Assembly (NCBI GenBank): GCA_905221605.1
Contig: CAJNDS010002662.1
Coordinates: 104,001 to 168,000, forward strand
Reading direction: 5' to 3'
Source: Symbiodinium natans
Taxonomy: Eukaryota; Sar; Dinophyceae; Suessiales; Symbiodiniaceae
DNA: 64,000 bases
The notes beneath the pieces are model-generated. The model did no database searches. It was not told where the DNA came from and was given only the letters and a program-made list of their open reading frames with translations. The translations under genes and the position numbers were made by a program. Below are positions 10,610 through 21,455 of this stretch, piece by piece (positions within the stretch are counted from its first letter, which is position 1; each line of letters begins with the position of its first letter).

Positions 10610-11089
10610 TCTTCTTTTAAACTTCTTTTAGGGTTTAGGGTTTGAACACCCAGCGGTTTTTTGGGGTGTTGGGTTTGCCCACAACATCTTCTTGTAGGGT
10701 TTAGGGTTTGAACGCCCGACATCTTAGGGCTTCCTCCTCCCACCTTTTTTTTGGCCATAGTGTTTTCACACCCAACATCTTCTCTTGGGAGTTTAGGGCT
10801 TGCCCGCCCAACGTCTTCTTTTAGGGTTTAGGGTTTGCCCACCAACGTCTTGTTTTCGAGGGCTTGCCCACTCAACATCTTCTTTTTGAGTTGAGGGCTT
10901 GTTCACCCAACATCTTCTTTCAGGGTTTAGGGTTTGCCCACCCGACATCTTCTTTTCTGGTCTAGAGTTAGAACGCGCAGCATTTTCTTTCAGGGTTCAG
11001 GGTTTTCCCACCCAGCATCTTCTTTTGGGGCTTAGGGCTTGCTCACCCAACATCTTTTCGGGTTTAGGGTTTGCCCGCCCTGTTTTCAG

Positions 11090-11830
11090 GGTGTTGTACG
11101 TGCTGGGGAAGTGGAAAAGCGTTGTGTTTTCGGTACGAAGCGCTCGTTGCTGGCCGCATGAGAAACACGTCTTTGGGAGCATTCTATGTTTCTCAAACAA
11201 CGCTAAAAATTCCGACAACTTTGCGTTGCGGAATTTGTGTTTTGAGGGTTCGGAATCTTAAGCACAGATGTGTCTCGGCACTTGTACTTTAGAAAAGTTA
11301 ATGCACATGGTATTGACGATACGAACGTCGCATGAGAAACGTGTTGCTGGGAGTGTTCGTTTGACGTTGTCATGGTTCGGGCAATGGTGCTCTGGCCGCT
11401 GCATGCACTGGTAGCAGTGACATTGTCATCGTTCAGGCGTTGGTGCTGTGGCCCTGGATGCATTGGTAGTATGGACTCCAGTATGGACTTTATCATCGTT
11501 CGGCATGAGTGCGAGTTTCTCACAGAACGGCTCCTGCCTTCGTTCGTGGCCACTCATCTCGGTGAACTGGACTGACAGATGTCCCAAGAGCAAGGAAACC
11601 GAGGTCGTCCATGGCCCAAAGTGGCCATTGTGAAACACAGTTCCACCCGCCGGGCCAGTAAAAGACATCACTGACAAGAATTAATTGAACTCAGAGAAGT
11701 TACAGACTTTGCACGGTGTACTTGGAATGTTGAAGCGAAACATGTGCGCACTGAAGGCCTAAACCCAAAACCCTCAAAGAGCAGAGCCGGACGCAAGTAG
11801 ACCTGGGCAGAAAGCGCGTGCAAACGAAGC
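11090..11830. other. Unique interruption of the satellite
   Basis: About 740 bases without the satellite unit. Open frames of up to 116 codons on either strand show no recognisable protein. A phrase is repeated within it (CACTGGTAGCAGTGACATTG near 11407 and CATTGGTAGTATGGAC near 11460, each after GTGCTCTGG or GTGCTGTGG), suggesting a small internal duplication. No gene is called. Confidence 0.45.
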
Positions 11831-12699
11831 CGATGGAACCAGTGTTTAGGGTTTGCTCACACAACGTCCTCTTTTAGGGTTTCCAACTCTTCTTTTCGGG
11901 TTTAGGGTTTGCCCACTTGCCCAACATCTTCTTGCAGGGATTATTGCTTTTACCGCCCAACTTTAAATTTAGGGTTCAGGGCTTGCCCGCAACACCTTCG
12001 TGGAGGATCTAGGGTTTGCCTGCCCAACATCTTCTTTTGGGGATTAGGGTTTGTGTTCGTTTGAGTCTAGGGCTTCTCCGGCCAACATCTTCTGTTCGGG
12101 TTTAGGGTTTGCCCACCAACATCTTGTTTCAAGGGTTTAGGGCTTGGCCACCCAACATCTTCTTTTCGGGTTTAGTGCTTGCCCGCCCAACATCTTCGTT
12201 TTGGGTCTAGGGTTTGCCCGCCCAACATCTTGTTTCAGGGTTCAGGGTTTTCCCGCCCAACATCTTCTTCAAGGTGTAGGACGCGCCCGCCCAACATTTT
12301 TTGCTCAGGGTTTAGGGTTTGCCCGCCCAGCATCTTTCAGGGTCTAGGGTTTGCCCGGCCAACGTCTTCTTTTAGGTTTAGGGCTCGCCCGCCCAACTTT
12401 TTTTTCATTCAGGCTATTCGGTTTTCTCACCCAGCATTTTTCTTGTAGGGTTTAGGGTTGGCCCACCCAATATCTGGGCTCCAGGGTTTAGGACTTGCCT
12501 TGTCCCAGCCAGCGTCTTGTTTTGGGGTTTAGGGCTTGCCCGTCACCCAGCATCTTCTTTAGCGTGTAAGCCTTTTCCACCCAACGCCTTCTGCTGGGGT
12601 TTAGGGCTTGGCAGCCCAACGTCTTCTTTTAGGGTTTAGGGCTTGCCCTCCAAACATCTTCTCGTAGGGTTTAGGGCATTTCCTCATAGGCTTCCCCTT

Positions 12700-12980
12700 C
12701 CAGAAGTGTGTCAAACCTATCGAGGCCCATTGAATACCACGGAGTGTCATTGAGACGCATTGAGGCTCATTGAGGTTCATTGAGGCTTATTGAGCAACAA
12801 TGGGTTTCGTTGAGGCTATGTGGTTGCTCAGGCGCTCCGGGCCCGGCATGAGTGTCCGACTCGCGCTTGGTCCGGAACGCCTGAGAACTAAACCGCCTCA
12901 ACGCAAACCACCGGCGCTCAATGAGCCCTCAATGGGCCTCAATTCGCTTCAACAGGCTTCAATGGCCCACCATGTCCCTT
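12700..12980. repeat. Fold-back (long imperfect inverted repeat) element in the satellite
   Basis: The left half has repeated CATTGAGGCTC phrases (12720-12800). The right half carries the complement, CTCAATGAGCC / CCTCAATGGGCC / CTTCAACAGGC (12915-12975). The inner stem is TCAGGCGCTCCGGGCC at 12828-12843 paired with GGTCCGGAACGCCTGA at 12869-12884 (14 of 16 pairs), leaving a 25-base loop. Further out, GTTGAGGC at 12809-12816 pairs with GCCTCAAC at 12894-12901. The arms total over 100 bases. No coding capacity is seen. It resembles a MITE-like or fold-back insertion. Confidence 0.75.
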
Positions 12981-13979
12981 CATGAGGGGGTTGCCACAGA
13001 ATCCAGCATCTTCTTTGCCCGCCCGACATCTTTCTTGTCGGGCTTAGGAGATGCCCACCCAACATTCCTTTTTAGGTTTTAGGGTTTGCCCGCTCAACAT
13101 TCTCTTTCAAGGTTCAGGGTTTGCCCACCAAACACCTTCTGTTGGGTTTCGGGCTTTCCCACCCAGAACATCGTTTTGGGCTTGCCCGAGGCCTAACATC
13201 TTCTTCTGGGCTTTAGGGCTTGCCCACCTTCTTTCAGGGTTGAGGGTTTGCCCACCCAACATCTTTGTGCAGGGTTTAGGGTGTAGGGCCTGCCCACCCA
13301 ACATCTTCTTTTCGGGTTTAGGGCTGGCCCACTCCCCGTCCTCTTTGTGGGTTCAGGGCTTGCCCGCTCAACATCTTTTTTTGCACCTTAGGGTTTTGCC
13401 TACCCGACATCTTCCTTTAGGGTTTAGGGTTAGCCCGCCCAGCATCTTCTTTTAGGCCCACCCAACATTTTCTGTCAGGGTTCATAGCGCTTGCCCGCCC
13501 AACGTCATCTTATAAGGTTTAAGGCTTTTCCAGCCAGCGTCTTCTGATAGGGTTCAGGGTTTGCCTGTCCGACGTTTTCTTTCGGGTTTAGGGATTGCCC
13601 GCCCAACATCTTTTTTCAGGGTGTAAGGGTTGCCCGTCCGACGTCTTCTTTTCTGCTCAGGACTTGCCCGCCCATCCTCTTCTGCTGGGGTTTAGGGTTT
13701 GCCCGCCCAACATCTTCTTCTGGGGTTAGGGCTTACCTGCCCAACATCTTCTTTTAGGGTTTAGGGTGTAGGGTTTGCCCAGCCAACGTCTTCTTTTAGG
13801 TTGAGGGCTTGCCCAGCCACCATCCTTTCTTCAGGTTCAGGGCTTGCCTGCTCAACATCTTTTTTTTTCGGGCTTAGGGTGATGCTCACCCATCATCTAC
13901 TGCTGCCCACCGAACATTCTCTTTAGGGTTAAGGGGTTTTCCTCTCAACGATTCTTGTAGGATGTAGGGACTGCTCACC

Positions 13980-14290
13980 CAGCATCCATTCTGTATTCGC
14001 TTGCTTCCACTCGCTTCCCTCAGCGCGCGCAAACTGCCCGCCCAAACAACCTGCCGCTGCCTTTTGGCTTCTCAGGCCGTCGTGTTCCGTTGAGTTTCAT
14101 GTAGTAGGCTTTGTTCAGTTACATGTAGCCTCTCACCTTGAGCCTTTTCCCTTTGTACCTGCCACCCCTCCAATGGCCCAGTCCGTCCTCCCCATCTGCT
14201 GCTTGTCTGCAAGTTCTACAACCCCTCTTGAACCTTCGTGGAGGGGGCCGTGACGCGGGAAGAGCCCTACCTACCTACCTACCTACCTAC
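13980..14290. other. Unique interruption ending in (CCTA)n
   Basis: About 300 bases lacking the satellite unit. ATGTAGTAGGCTTTGTTCAG and TTACATGTAGCC lie close together. The stretch ends in six CCTA tetramers (14268-14292) just before the satellite resumes. No gene seen. Confidence 0.5.
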
Positions 14291-14724
14291 CTCACCCAAC
14301 ATCTTTGTTTAGGGTTGAGGCCCTGCCCGTGCAGCATCTTCTTTTAGGGTTTAGGGTTTGCTCATCCAACATCTTCTTTTCGGGTTTAGGGTTTGCCCGC
14401 CCAACATCTTCTTCTAGGGATTAGGGCTTGCGCGCCCAACATCTTCTCTCAATGTTTAGGGCTTGCCCTCCCAGCATCTTCTTTTAGGGTTTAGGTTCTT
14501 TTAGGGTTTAGGGCTTGCCGCCCAGCCTCTTCTTTTAGGGTTTAGGGCTTGCCCGCCACCCAACATCTTCTTTCAGGGTTCAGGGCTTGCCCGCCCAACG
14601 TCGTCCTATCGGTTTAGGGTTCAGGGTTTGCCCGCCCAACATCTTCTTCTTTCAGGGTTTAGGGTTTGCCCGCCTAACATCTTCTTTTAGAGTTTAGGGC
14701 TTTAGGGGCTTTGGGTGGGCCTAT

Positions 14725-16035
14725 GTAGACGACATGTTGATGACATTCAATGATGCAGCGCAAGCGCGACGGCTGGTGCCAGAGCTGGGCAAATGTCGGC
14801 TTATCCCTGTCGCCCACAAAGACTCAGGTACTGGTGCATCCTGACATGGACAAGCCGTCTGACTTTCACGATGACGAATTTGTTGGACAGTGTGCATGGG
14901 TGCGTGAGACCACTTACTTACGCAAAACTCTGGCTTTTCCGAAGGATGCACAACCTCCCTCCGAGCAGTTGTTGAAAGCCGCAGGAGTAGCGAGACATTC
15001 AGCATACGACAGCATGCGAACCTTCCTCCGAGGAGCCCAATGGCATGAACCCTGTTGACCTGTGTCTTGCTCTACCGATATGTGGCTTCTACTCGGTTGT
15101 GGTTTGCGCCGTTGACCGACGTTACTGCCCAGAACCTCACTGCTGTGAGAACCCTCCAAACCACCATGCTGATTCTGTGTTTGCAACTGACTCTCCCAGC
15201 AGAATTCCCACGTGCCCCGGCTGTGTACCTCAACCGCTTGCGTAGGCGAATAGTACTCGTACTGCTGGACCTTGAACCTGCTCGAGCGTGGACGCACTGC
15301 TGGCAGATGCGAAGACGGACATATTTGGCTCACGTGTTGAGACGCCTTGCCAAGAACCCAACACGTAGTACGCTACTGCATTTCACTCAGGCTGTCAGCC
15401 GAAAACCGGGACCTTGGTCGAAGGGTCATTCTTTTGTAGCGAGCAGACTTTCGACACAGCTGTTGCTGACAAGGACTTGTGGCATCAGACGGGTCTGCAA
15501 TATTTCCTCACCCACCCAGGCTCAGACAAAGCGGCACGGCGCGATGCGGGCTCAAACTGCAGAGAATTGGAGGCACCCTTTCCAGTACAGAGTCGCCTGG
15601 CACCTGCCGTGTCTGTTGGGAATGACCGAGCTCCAAATCACGGTGCTAGACACTGAGGATGGGTGGCTCTCGTGGACCCTGGTTCCGATGTGCCTGCCGA
15701 GTTCGAACATTGGCTCAGCCTTCGTGTAATGATTGAAAGACCTATCGCTGTCACGTGCTTCGCAAGCCCAGACATTTTTGATGGCATTCTTGGTGATGTG
15801 CAAAACCTTTGCCTGCGAGTTTGGCAGCGACGCCAAATTGTTGCTGCCTTCGAGACACTAGGTGCTGCTGAGGCCTCAAGGGCCCTTGCCAGTGCCGTTC
15901 CTTCCTGACGTGATTCGGGGCATAGTCACGAGTACTAGGCCTTGGATCCCAGACATGCTCTTGACGTTTGCACGAGTTCTCATGAGGGCTGCATGGACGG
16001 CTGTGAAACCCGGCAGAGCTCGCGGGGTCAAAAGG
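14725..16035 (+). mobile_element. Decayed non-LTR retrotransposon: RT catalytic end, thumb and downstream domain
   Basis: The fragment opens in mid-domain with WAYVDDMLMTFNDAAQA, containing the YVDD-type box of reverse transcriptases. In a second frame it continues with NVGLSLSPTKTQVLVHP, the usual L..N..KT.V block after the YxDD box. A third frame (15055-15729) gives LRRRIVLVLLDLEPARAW and MRRRTYLAHVLRRLAKNPTR, typical of the thumb and connector region of LINE-type polymerases. A fourth frame (15663-15908) gives ILGDVQNLCLRVWQRRQIVA. At least three frameshifts make it inactive. The 5' part is missing, and satellite DNA lies on both sides (last unit near 14705, next near 16035), so it sits inside the telomere-derived array in + orientation. 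Confidence 0.8.
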
Positions 16036-16373
16036 GCTTTAGGGCTTGACAACCAGGTTTACTGTTTGCCAACCTTATATTTTTTGGGGGGGCTTTCGGC
16101 TTTGCCTACCCAATATCTTCTTTCAAGGTTCAGGGCTTGCTCACCCAACATCTTCTTTTGGGGTTTAGGGCTCACCCAGCATCTTCTTTTGGTGTTCAGG
16201 GCTTGCCCACCCAGCATCTTCTGTTTGGGTGTCGTGTTTGCCCGGCAACATCTTTTTTCAGGGCTTAGGGGCTGCCCACCAACATCTTCTTTTCGGGTTT
16301 AGGGCTTGCCCGGCGCCCAACATTTTCTTGTGGGCTTTAGGGCTTGCCCGCCCAACATCTTCTTTTAGGGTTT

Positions 16374-16403
16374 AAGCTACGGCTCAAGGGGTTGCGGCTC
16401 AAG
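16374..16403 (+). other. Candidate tandem spliced-leader relics
   Basis: GGCTCAAG occurs at 16381-16388 and again at 16396-16403, a period of 15 bases. GGCTCAAG is the 3' end of the dinoflagellate spliced leader. Relics left after an mRNA is retroposed and trans-spliced again are 15 bases long (CCATTTTGGCTCAAG). Only the last eight bases of each unit match, so the relics would be old. The same spacing is kept in the copy at 19677-19699, where the second unit reads GGATCAAG. Confidence 0.4.
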
Positions 16404-16461
16404 GGCCATATCTGCCACGAGGCCAGAAGCTGGCAGCCAGTTTTATAGTGTCTCGTTTTGC

Positions 16462-17007
16462 ATGCATTGCAATGGACAAGAGGCTGGTCTCATGCATGGC
16501 ATATTCCCTGAGGATGTCCTACCTGCTTTCCCTGTCCCATGTTTCCCTGAACCAGAAGGAAGCCTTGGGAAGAGCTTGCTCGATGCCATTTGGAGATGCC
16601 GCGAAATGATGCGCGCACGGGAAATACAAACTGATGCTAACATTTGCGCCGAGGTGCAGTGCAGGGCATGGGTGGCGGAGGTACTGGAAGGAACGAAAAA
16701 AAAAGTACAACGTTGCTCGAGAGTCGAGAGTAAGTTCCGGGTACAGCAACGTGATGACATCACTGCAGAGCTGGAGTCCAAACTTCGCAGCTTGATCAGT
16801 AGCCCCTCGGTTAGCCGCGATGCCGCTTCAAGTGATGTGTCTAGAAGCCAGAAGACGGCGTACTCCCAACCCGGAGGAGTCACCTCAGACAGTGGCGCAA
16901 CTCAAGGAGGCGCACAGCCCAAGAGGATGGCCTTAACGCAACAAAGACGAGAGGAGCGATCCAGGTCTGAGACAGAGCTGCTGACGACGATCCCAGGGGT
17001 GCAGTAA
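16462..17007 (+). CDS. Uncharacterised protein, probable retrogene inside the satellite
   Basis: A 181-residue open frame beginning 60 bases after the candidate leader relics. It is not recognised. Residues about 30-110 are rich in charged helix-forming residues (SLLDAIWRCREMMRAREIQ, then WVAEVLEGTKKKVQRCSRVE). The C-terminus is Arg/Glu-rich (RMALTQQRREERSRSETE). The minus strand over the same region is also open for 146 codons, which weakens the coding claim. It has no introns and lies wholly within satellite DNA. A rearranged copy at 19671-20361 does not keep the frame. It may be a retrogene or already a pseudogene. Confidence 0.4.
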   Translation: MHCNGQEAGLMHGIFPEDVLPAFPVPCFPEPEGSLGKSLLDAIWRCREMMRAREIQTDANICAEVQCRAWVAEVLEGTKKKVQRCSRVESKFRVQQRDDITAELESKLRSLISSPSVSRDAASSDVSRSQKTAYSQPGGVTSDSGATQGGAQPKRMALTQQRREERSRSETELLTTIPGVQ

Positions 17008-17165
17008 CTTAGCAACCTCATGTTGCTCAATACTCAATAGTCAGTCTCCGATATGAACGTGAACGGCAGGCACCTGCAAGTTCGCATGTGATTTTTGTTC
17101 TGTGTCTTTCGTTCCGTGTCTTGCTTGTTCGAAGAACAGTATGACACTGCCAGCCTGTTGCAGAA
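17008..17165. other. Unique tail after the retrogene
   Basis: About 150 bases between the stop at 17007 and the next satellite unit, likely the 3' untranslated part of the inserted copy. A CTCAATACTCAATAGTCAGT phrase lies near 17027. No poly(A) tail is visible. Confidence 0.4.
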
Positions 17166-17953
17166 GGGTTTACCCACCCAACATCAGCTTTTGGGTTGAG
17201 GGCTTGCCTACACAACATCTTCTGTTAGGGTTCAGGTTTGCTCACCCAACATCTTCTTTTAGTGTTAGGGCTTGCCCGCCCAACATCTTCTGTCAGGGCG
17301 CAGGGCTTGCCCGCCCAACATCTTCTGTTAGTGTTTAGGGGCTGCCCGCCCGGCATCTTCCTTTAGGTGTTGGACTTGCCCACCCAACATCTTCTTTTAG
17401 GGTTTAGGGCTTGCCCACCCATCTTCTTTTGGGGTCTAGGGCTTGCCCGCCTTTCAGGGTTCAGAGTTTGCCCACCCAAACATCTTCTTGTAGGTTGAGT
17501 TCTTGCCCACACAACATCTTCTTTTGGGGTTTTGGGTTTGCCCGCCCAACATCTTCTTTCCGGGTTTAGGGTTTGCCCGCCCAACATCTTCTTTTTAGGT
17601 TGAGTGCTTGCCCGCCCGACATCTCCTTTTCGGGTTTAGGGTTTGCCCGCCCAACTTTTTTTTTGGGGCTTAGGGCTTGCCCGCCACCCAACATCTTCTT
17701 TTCGGGTTTAGGGTTTGCCCGCCCGACATCTTCCTTTAGGGTTTAGGGGCTTGCCCACCCCCAACATCTTTTTTTGAGTGTAGGGTTTGGAGGGCTTGCT
17801 CACACAACATCTTCTTTTGGGGTGTAGGGCTTGCCCGCCAAACACCGTCTGTTGGGGTGTCGGGTTTGCCCGCGCCCGCCCAACATCCTTTTTTCGTGTT
17901 TAGGGCCTGCTCACCGCCCCGCATCTTCTTTTAGGGTTCAGGGTTTGCCCGCG

Positions 17954-17974
17954 CCCCCCCCCCCCCCCCCCCCC
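17954..17974 (+). repeat. Poly-C run (21 C)
   Basis: Twenty-one consecutive C residues, followed by a T-run within a satellite unit. Such a run is prone to polymerase slippage and to sequencing error. Confidence 0.95.
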
Positions 17975-18689
17975 ATTTTTTTGGTTTGGTTTTTTGGGTT
18001 TAGGGTGTGCCCGCCCAACATCTTCTTTTAGGGTCTAGGGCTTGCCCACCCAACATCTTCTTTCAGGTTTAGGGTCCCACCCGGCATCTTCTGGCAGGGT
18101 GTAGGACTTGCCCACCCAACATCTTCTTTCAAGGTTTAGGGCTTGCCCGCCCAACATCTTCTTATAGGGTTTATGGCTTGCAAACCACCCAGCATCTTCT
18201 TTCAGGATCTAGGGTTTGCCCACCCAAAGTCTGCTTTTAGACCCACCCCTTGGGTTTTTTGGGTATAGGCATCTTTCAGGGTTTAGGGCTTTTCCACCCA
18301 ACATCTTCCGTTAGGGTTTCGGGATTGCCCACGCAACATCTTCTTCCAGGGTGTAGGGCTTACGCTCCCAGCATCTTCTTTTCTTCTTTTAGGATTCAGC
18401 GCTTGCCAACTGCTTTTTGTTCTTTTTGGGTGTAGGGTTTGCCCGCCCAACATCTTCTCTCAGGGTTTTGGGTTTTCCCCAACCAAGATCTTCTTTTAGG
18501 GTTAGGGCTTGCCCGCCCAACACCTTCTTTTGGGGTTTAGGGCTTGCCGACCAGGTTTAGGGTTTGCCCACCGGGGTTCACGGTTTGCCCACCCAGTATC
18601 TTCTTTCACAAGGCTTGGGGCTTGCCCGCCCAACGTCTTCTTTTAGGGAATAGGGCTTGCCCGCAACCCAACATCTTCTTTTGGGGTTT

Positions 18690-19140
18690 CTTCTTTTCGG
18701 GTTTTAGGGTTTAGGGTTTGCCCGCCCAACATCTTCTTTTAGGTTGAGGGCTTGCCCACCCATCGTCGTCTTCTTTGAGGGTGTTGGCTTGCCCGCCCAA
18801 AGACTTCTTTTGGGGTTTGGGGCTTGCCCACCACCCAACATCTTCTTTGAGGGTTTAGGGTTTGCCCATGCCCTTTGTGTTTTTTAGGGTTTGGGGTTTG
18901 CCAACCCAGCATCTTCCTTCAGGGTTTAGGGCTTGCCCACGCAACATCTTCTGCTAGGGTTCAGGGCTTGTCCACCCAGCAGCTTCCGTCAGGGTTTGGG
19001 GTTTGCCCGCCCAGCCTCATCTTTTAGGGTTTCGGGCTTGCCCGCCACCTAACATCTTCCTTGAGGGTTTAGGGTTTGCCCGCCCAACATCTTCTTTTAG
19101 GTTGAGGGCTTGCCCTCCCATCGTCGTCTTTCAGGGCTGA
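18690..19140 (+). repeat. Higher-order satellite block, copy 1
   Basis: A block of about 13 satellite units whose individual variants (for example CCCATGCCCTTTGTGT, CCACCCAGCAGCTTCCGTCA and CCCAGCCTCATCTTTTAGGG) recur in the same order at about 23240-23665. The shared order of private variants shows block duplication rather than independent unit turnover. Confidence 0.85.
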
Positions 19141-19670
19141 GGGCTTGCCCACCCAACATCTTCTTTTGGGGTTCAGGGCTTGCCCGCCGCCCAACGTCTT
19201 CTTTTAGGGTTTAGGGCTTTTCCACGCAGCCTCTTCGGTTTAGGGTTTAGGGCTTGCCCACCACCCAGTGTTTGCCCGCCCCCTTTTGCTTTTTTTAGGG
19301 TTTAGGGTTTGCCCGGCCAGCGTCTTCTTTCAGCGTTTAGGGCTTGCTTGCCCGCTCAACATCTTCTTTCAGAGTCTAGGGCTTTAGGGCATGCCCGCCA
19401 GGTTTAGTGTTTGCCCACACCCTTTTGTTGGGGGGTTTTTCCCGTTTGGCTTCTTGGCTTGCTCACCCAACATCTTCTCTTGGGGTTTAGGGCTTGCTCA
19501 CCCAACATCCCAGCCTCTTCTTTTAGGGTTGCCGGCCACCTAACATCTTCTTTTCGGGTTTAGGGCCTGCCCACCAACCTCTTCTTTTCGGGTTTAGGGC
19601 TTGCCCGCCACCCAACATCTTCTTTTGGGCTTTTTAGGGCTTGCTTGCCAACGTCTGCTTGTAGCGTTGA

Positions 19671-20361
19671 AGCTACGGCTCAAGGGCTTTCGGATCAAGG
19701 GCCGTATCTGCCACGAGGCCAGCTGGCAGCCAATTCGATAGTGTCTTGTTTTGCATAGCAGTGGACAAGAAGTTGGTCTCGTGCATCGTGTATTCTGTGA
19801 GGATGTCCCACCGGTTTTCGCTGCCCCATGTTTCTCTACACCAGAAGGAAGCCCTAGGAAGTTGCGACGCAGTCCTGAGAAGAATCTCGGTGTTGAGATT
19901 GGACAAGATGATCAGTCTGAGGTGACTCCTCCAGGTTGGAAGTATGCCGGCTTCTGGCTTCTAGACACATCACTTGAGGCGGCATCGTGGCTAACCGAGG
20001 GGCTGCTGATCAAGCTGCGAAGTCTGGACTCCAGCTCTTCAGTGATGTCATCATGTTGCTGTACCTGGAACTTACTCTCGAGCAACGTTGCACGTGTTCT
20101 TTAGTTCCTTCCAGTACCTCCGCCACCCATAGCCTTGCACTGCGCCTCGGCGCAAACAAAGGCATCAGTTTGTTATTCACGTGTGTACATTTCGCGGCAT
20201 CTCCAAATTGGCACCATGCAAGCAAGCTTATGAGCACGGGCCCTCGCGTTGGCGTAATTCAAGGAGGCACACAGAGCCAAGAGGATGGCACTAAAGCAAC
20301 AAAGACGAGAGGAGCGATCCAGGTCTGTCGACAGAGCTGCTGACGAAGATCCCAGGGGTGC
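19671..20361. pseudogene. Rearranged copy of the 16374-17007 segment with an inverted centre
   Basis: The left part (19671-19865) matches 16374-16570 in the same orientation. The right part (20253-20361) matches 16897-17003 in the same orientation. The centre (about 19915-20220) matches 16583-16890 only as reverse complement: for example GGCTTCTAGACACATCACTT here is the complement of AAGTGATGTGTCTAGAAGCC there. The inversion destroys the reading frame of the other copy. Divergence is roughly 10 percent by eye, so neither is recent. Confidence 0.85.
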
Positions 20362-20523
20362 GTGCCTCAAGCGGCAGCGGTGTAGCCTCGCCTCCGAAAT
20401 TTCTTCTTTCAGTTTCTGTGTCAGCCTTTTCAGTCTCTGTAATCAGAGCGATGGCTGCACTTTTCTCACAGGTTGAGCAACGCTCAGCCCGATTCGGAGC
20501 TGCGTGTCAGTGAGTGAGTGAGA
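20362..20523 (+). repeat. Short dispersed element, copy 1 (3' part only)
   Basis: Matches the last 160 bases of the two longer copies at 21121-21455 and 22421-22755 (shared phrases GGCAGCGGTGTAGCC, GTAATCAGAGCGATGGCTGC and CAGCCCGATTCGGAGCTG) and ends in a short GTGA repeat. It is joined directly to the rearranged retrogene copy. The missing 5' part is the pattern expected of a retroposon. Confidence 0.8.
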
Positions 20524-21120
20524 AACCAGCCAACGTCTTCTTTTGCGGTTTAGGGCTTGCGCATCCGACATCTTCTTTCAGAGTTTAGGGTTTGCCCAGC
20601 CCTTTTGTCTTTTCGGGTATAGGGTTTGCCCACCCAACATCTTCTCTCAGGGTTTAGGGCTTGCCAACCCAACACCTTCTTTTAGGGTTTAGGGCTTGCC
20701 CGCCCAACATCTTCTTTTCGGGTTTAGGGCTTACGCATCCAACATCTTCTCGTGGGCTTTATTAGGGCTTGCCCAACACTCAACATCTTCCTTTAGGGTT
20801 TAGGGTTTGCCCGCCCCTTTTGTTTCTTTAGGGTTTAGGGTTTTGCCCACCCAACATAGCTTTCAGGGTTCAGGGTTTTCCCACCCAGCATCTTCCTTTC
20901 GAGTTTAGGGTTTGCCCACCCCCCTTCGTCTTTTCGGGTATAGGGTTTGTCCCGGGCTTGCCCGACCAACATCCTCTTTTAGGGTTTAGAGCTTGCCCAC
21001 CCAACATCTTCTTTTAGGGTTTAGGGCTTCGCGCCCAACATCCTCTTTTGGGATTTAGGGCTTGCCCACCACCCAACATCTTCTTTTAGGGTCTAGGGTT
21101 TGCTCAGGATTTAAGGCCTC

Positions 21121-21455
21121 CCAGGTTTTCGCTCAGCGACAATCTCACCGAATAGATCACCGAATGTGACGCAGATACGTCGCTGACATCTGACCTACGA
21201 TTAGCCCCAGTTGCCAACCACAGCTTACCTTTTCCTTGAACTTCTTGTAAACAGCGCCCGTGGGACACGAAGACACTACCTCAAGGGGCAGCGGTGTAGC
21301 CTAGCCTCCGAAATTTCTGCTTTCAGTTTCTGTGTCAGCCTTTTCAGTCTCTGTAATCAGAGCGATGGCTGCACTTTTCTCACAGGTTGAGCAACGCTCA
21401 GCCCGATTCGGAGCTGTGTATCAGTGAGTGCGTGAGTGAGTGAGTGAGTGAGAAA
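21121..21455 (+). repeat. Short dispersed element, copy 2
   Basis: About 335 bases, beginning CCAGGTTTTCGCTCAGCGAC and ending in a (GTGA)n run at about 21425-21452. It is almost identical to 22421-22755. It contains no open frame of note. The simple-repeat tail and variable 5' end resemble a SINE or the 3' end of a LINE. Confidence 0.85.

Noticed and set aside
8553-10700. A head-to-head telomere fusion point
   Set aside because: A fusion would run TTTAGGG then CCCTAAA on the + strand. Here the order is reversed and 1.4 kb of unrelated DNA separates the arrays.
16443-16883. A minus-strand 146-codon frame antisense to the satellite-borne retrogene
   Set aside because: The candidate leader relics and the Arg/Glu-rich C-terminus favour the + strand, although the choice is not certain.
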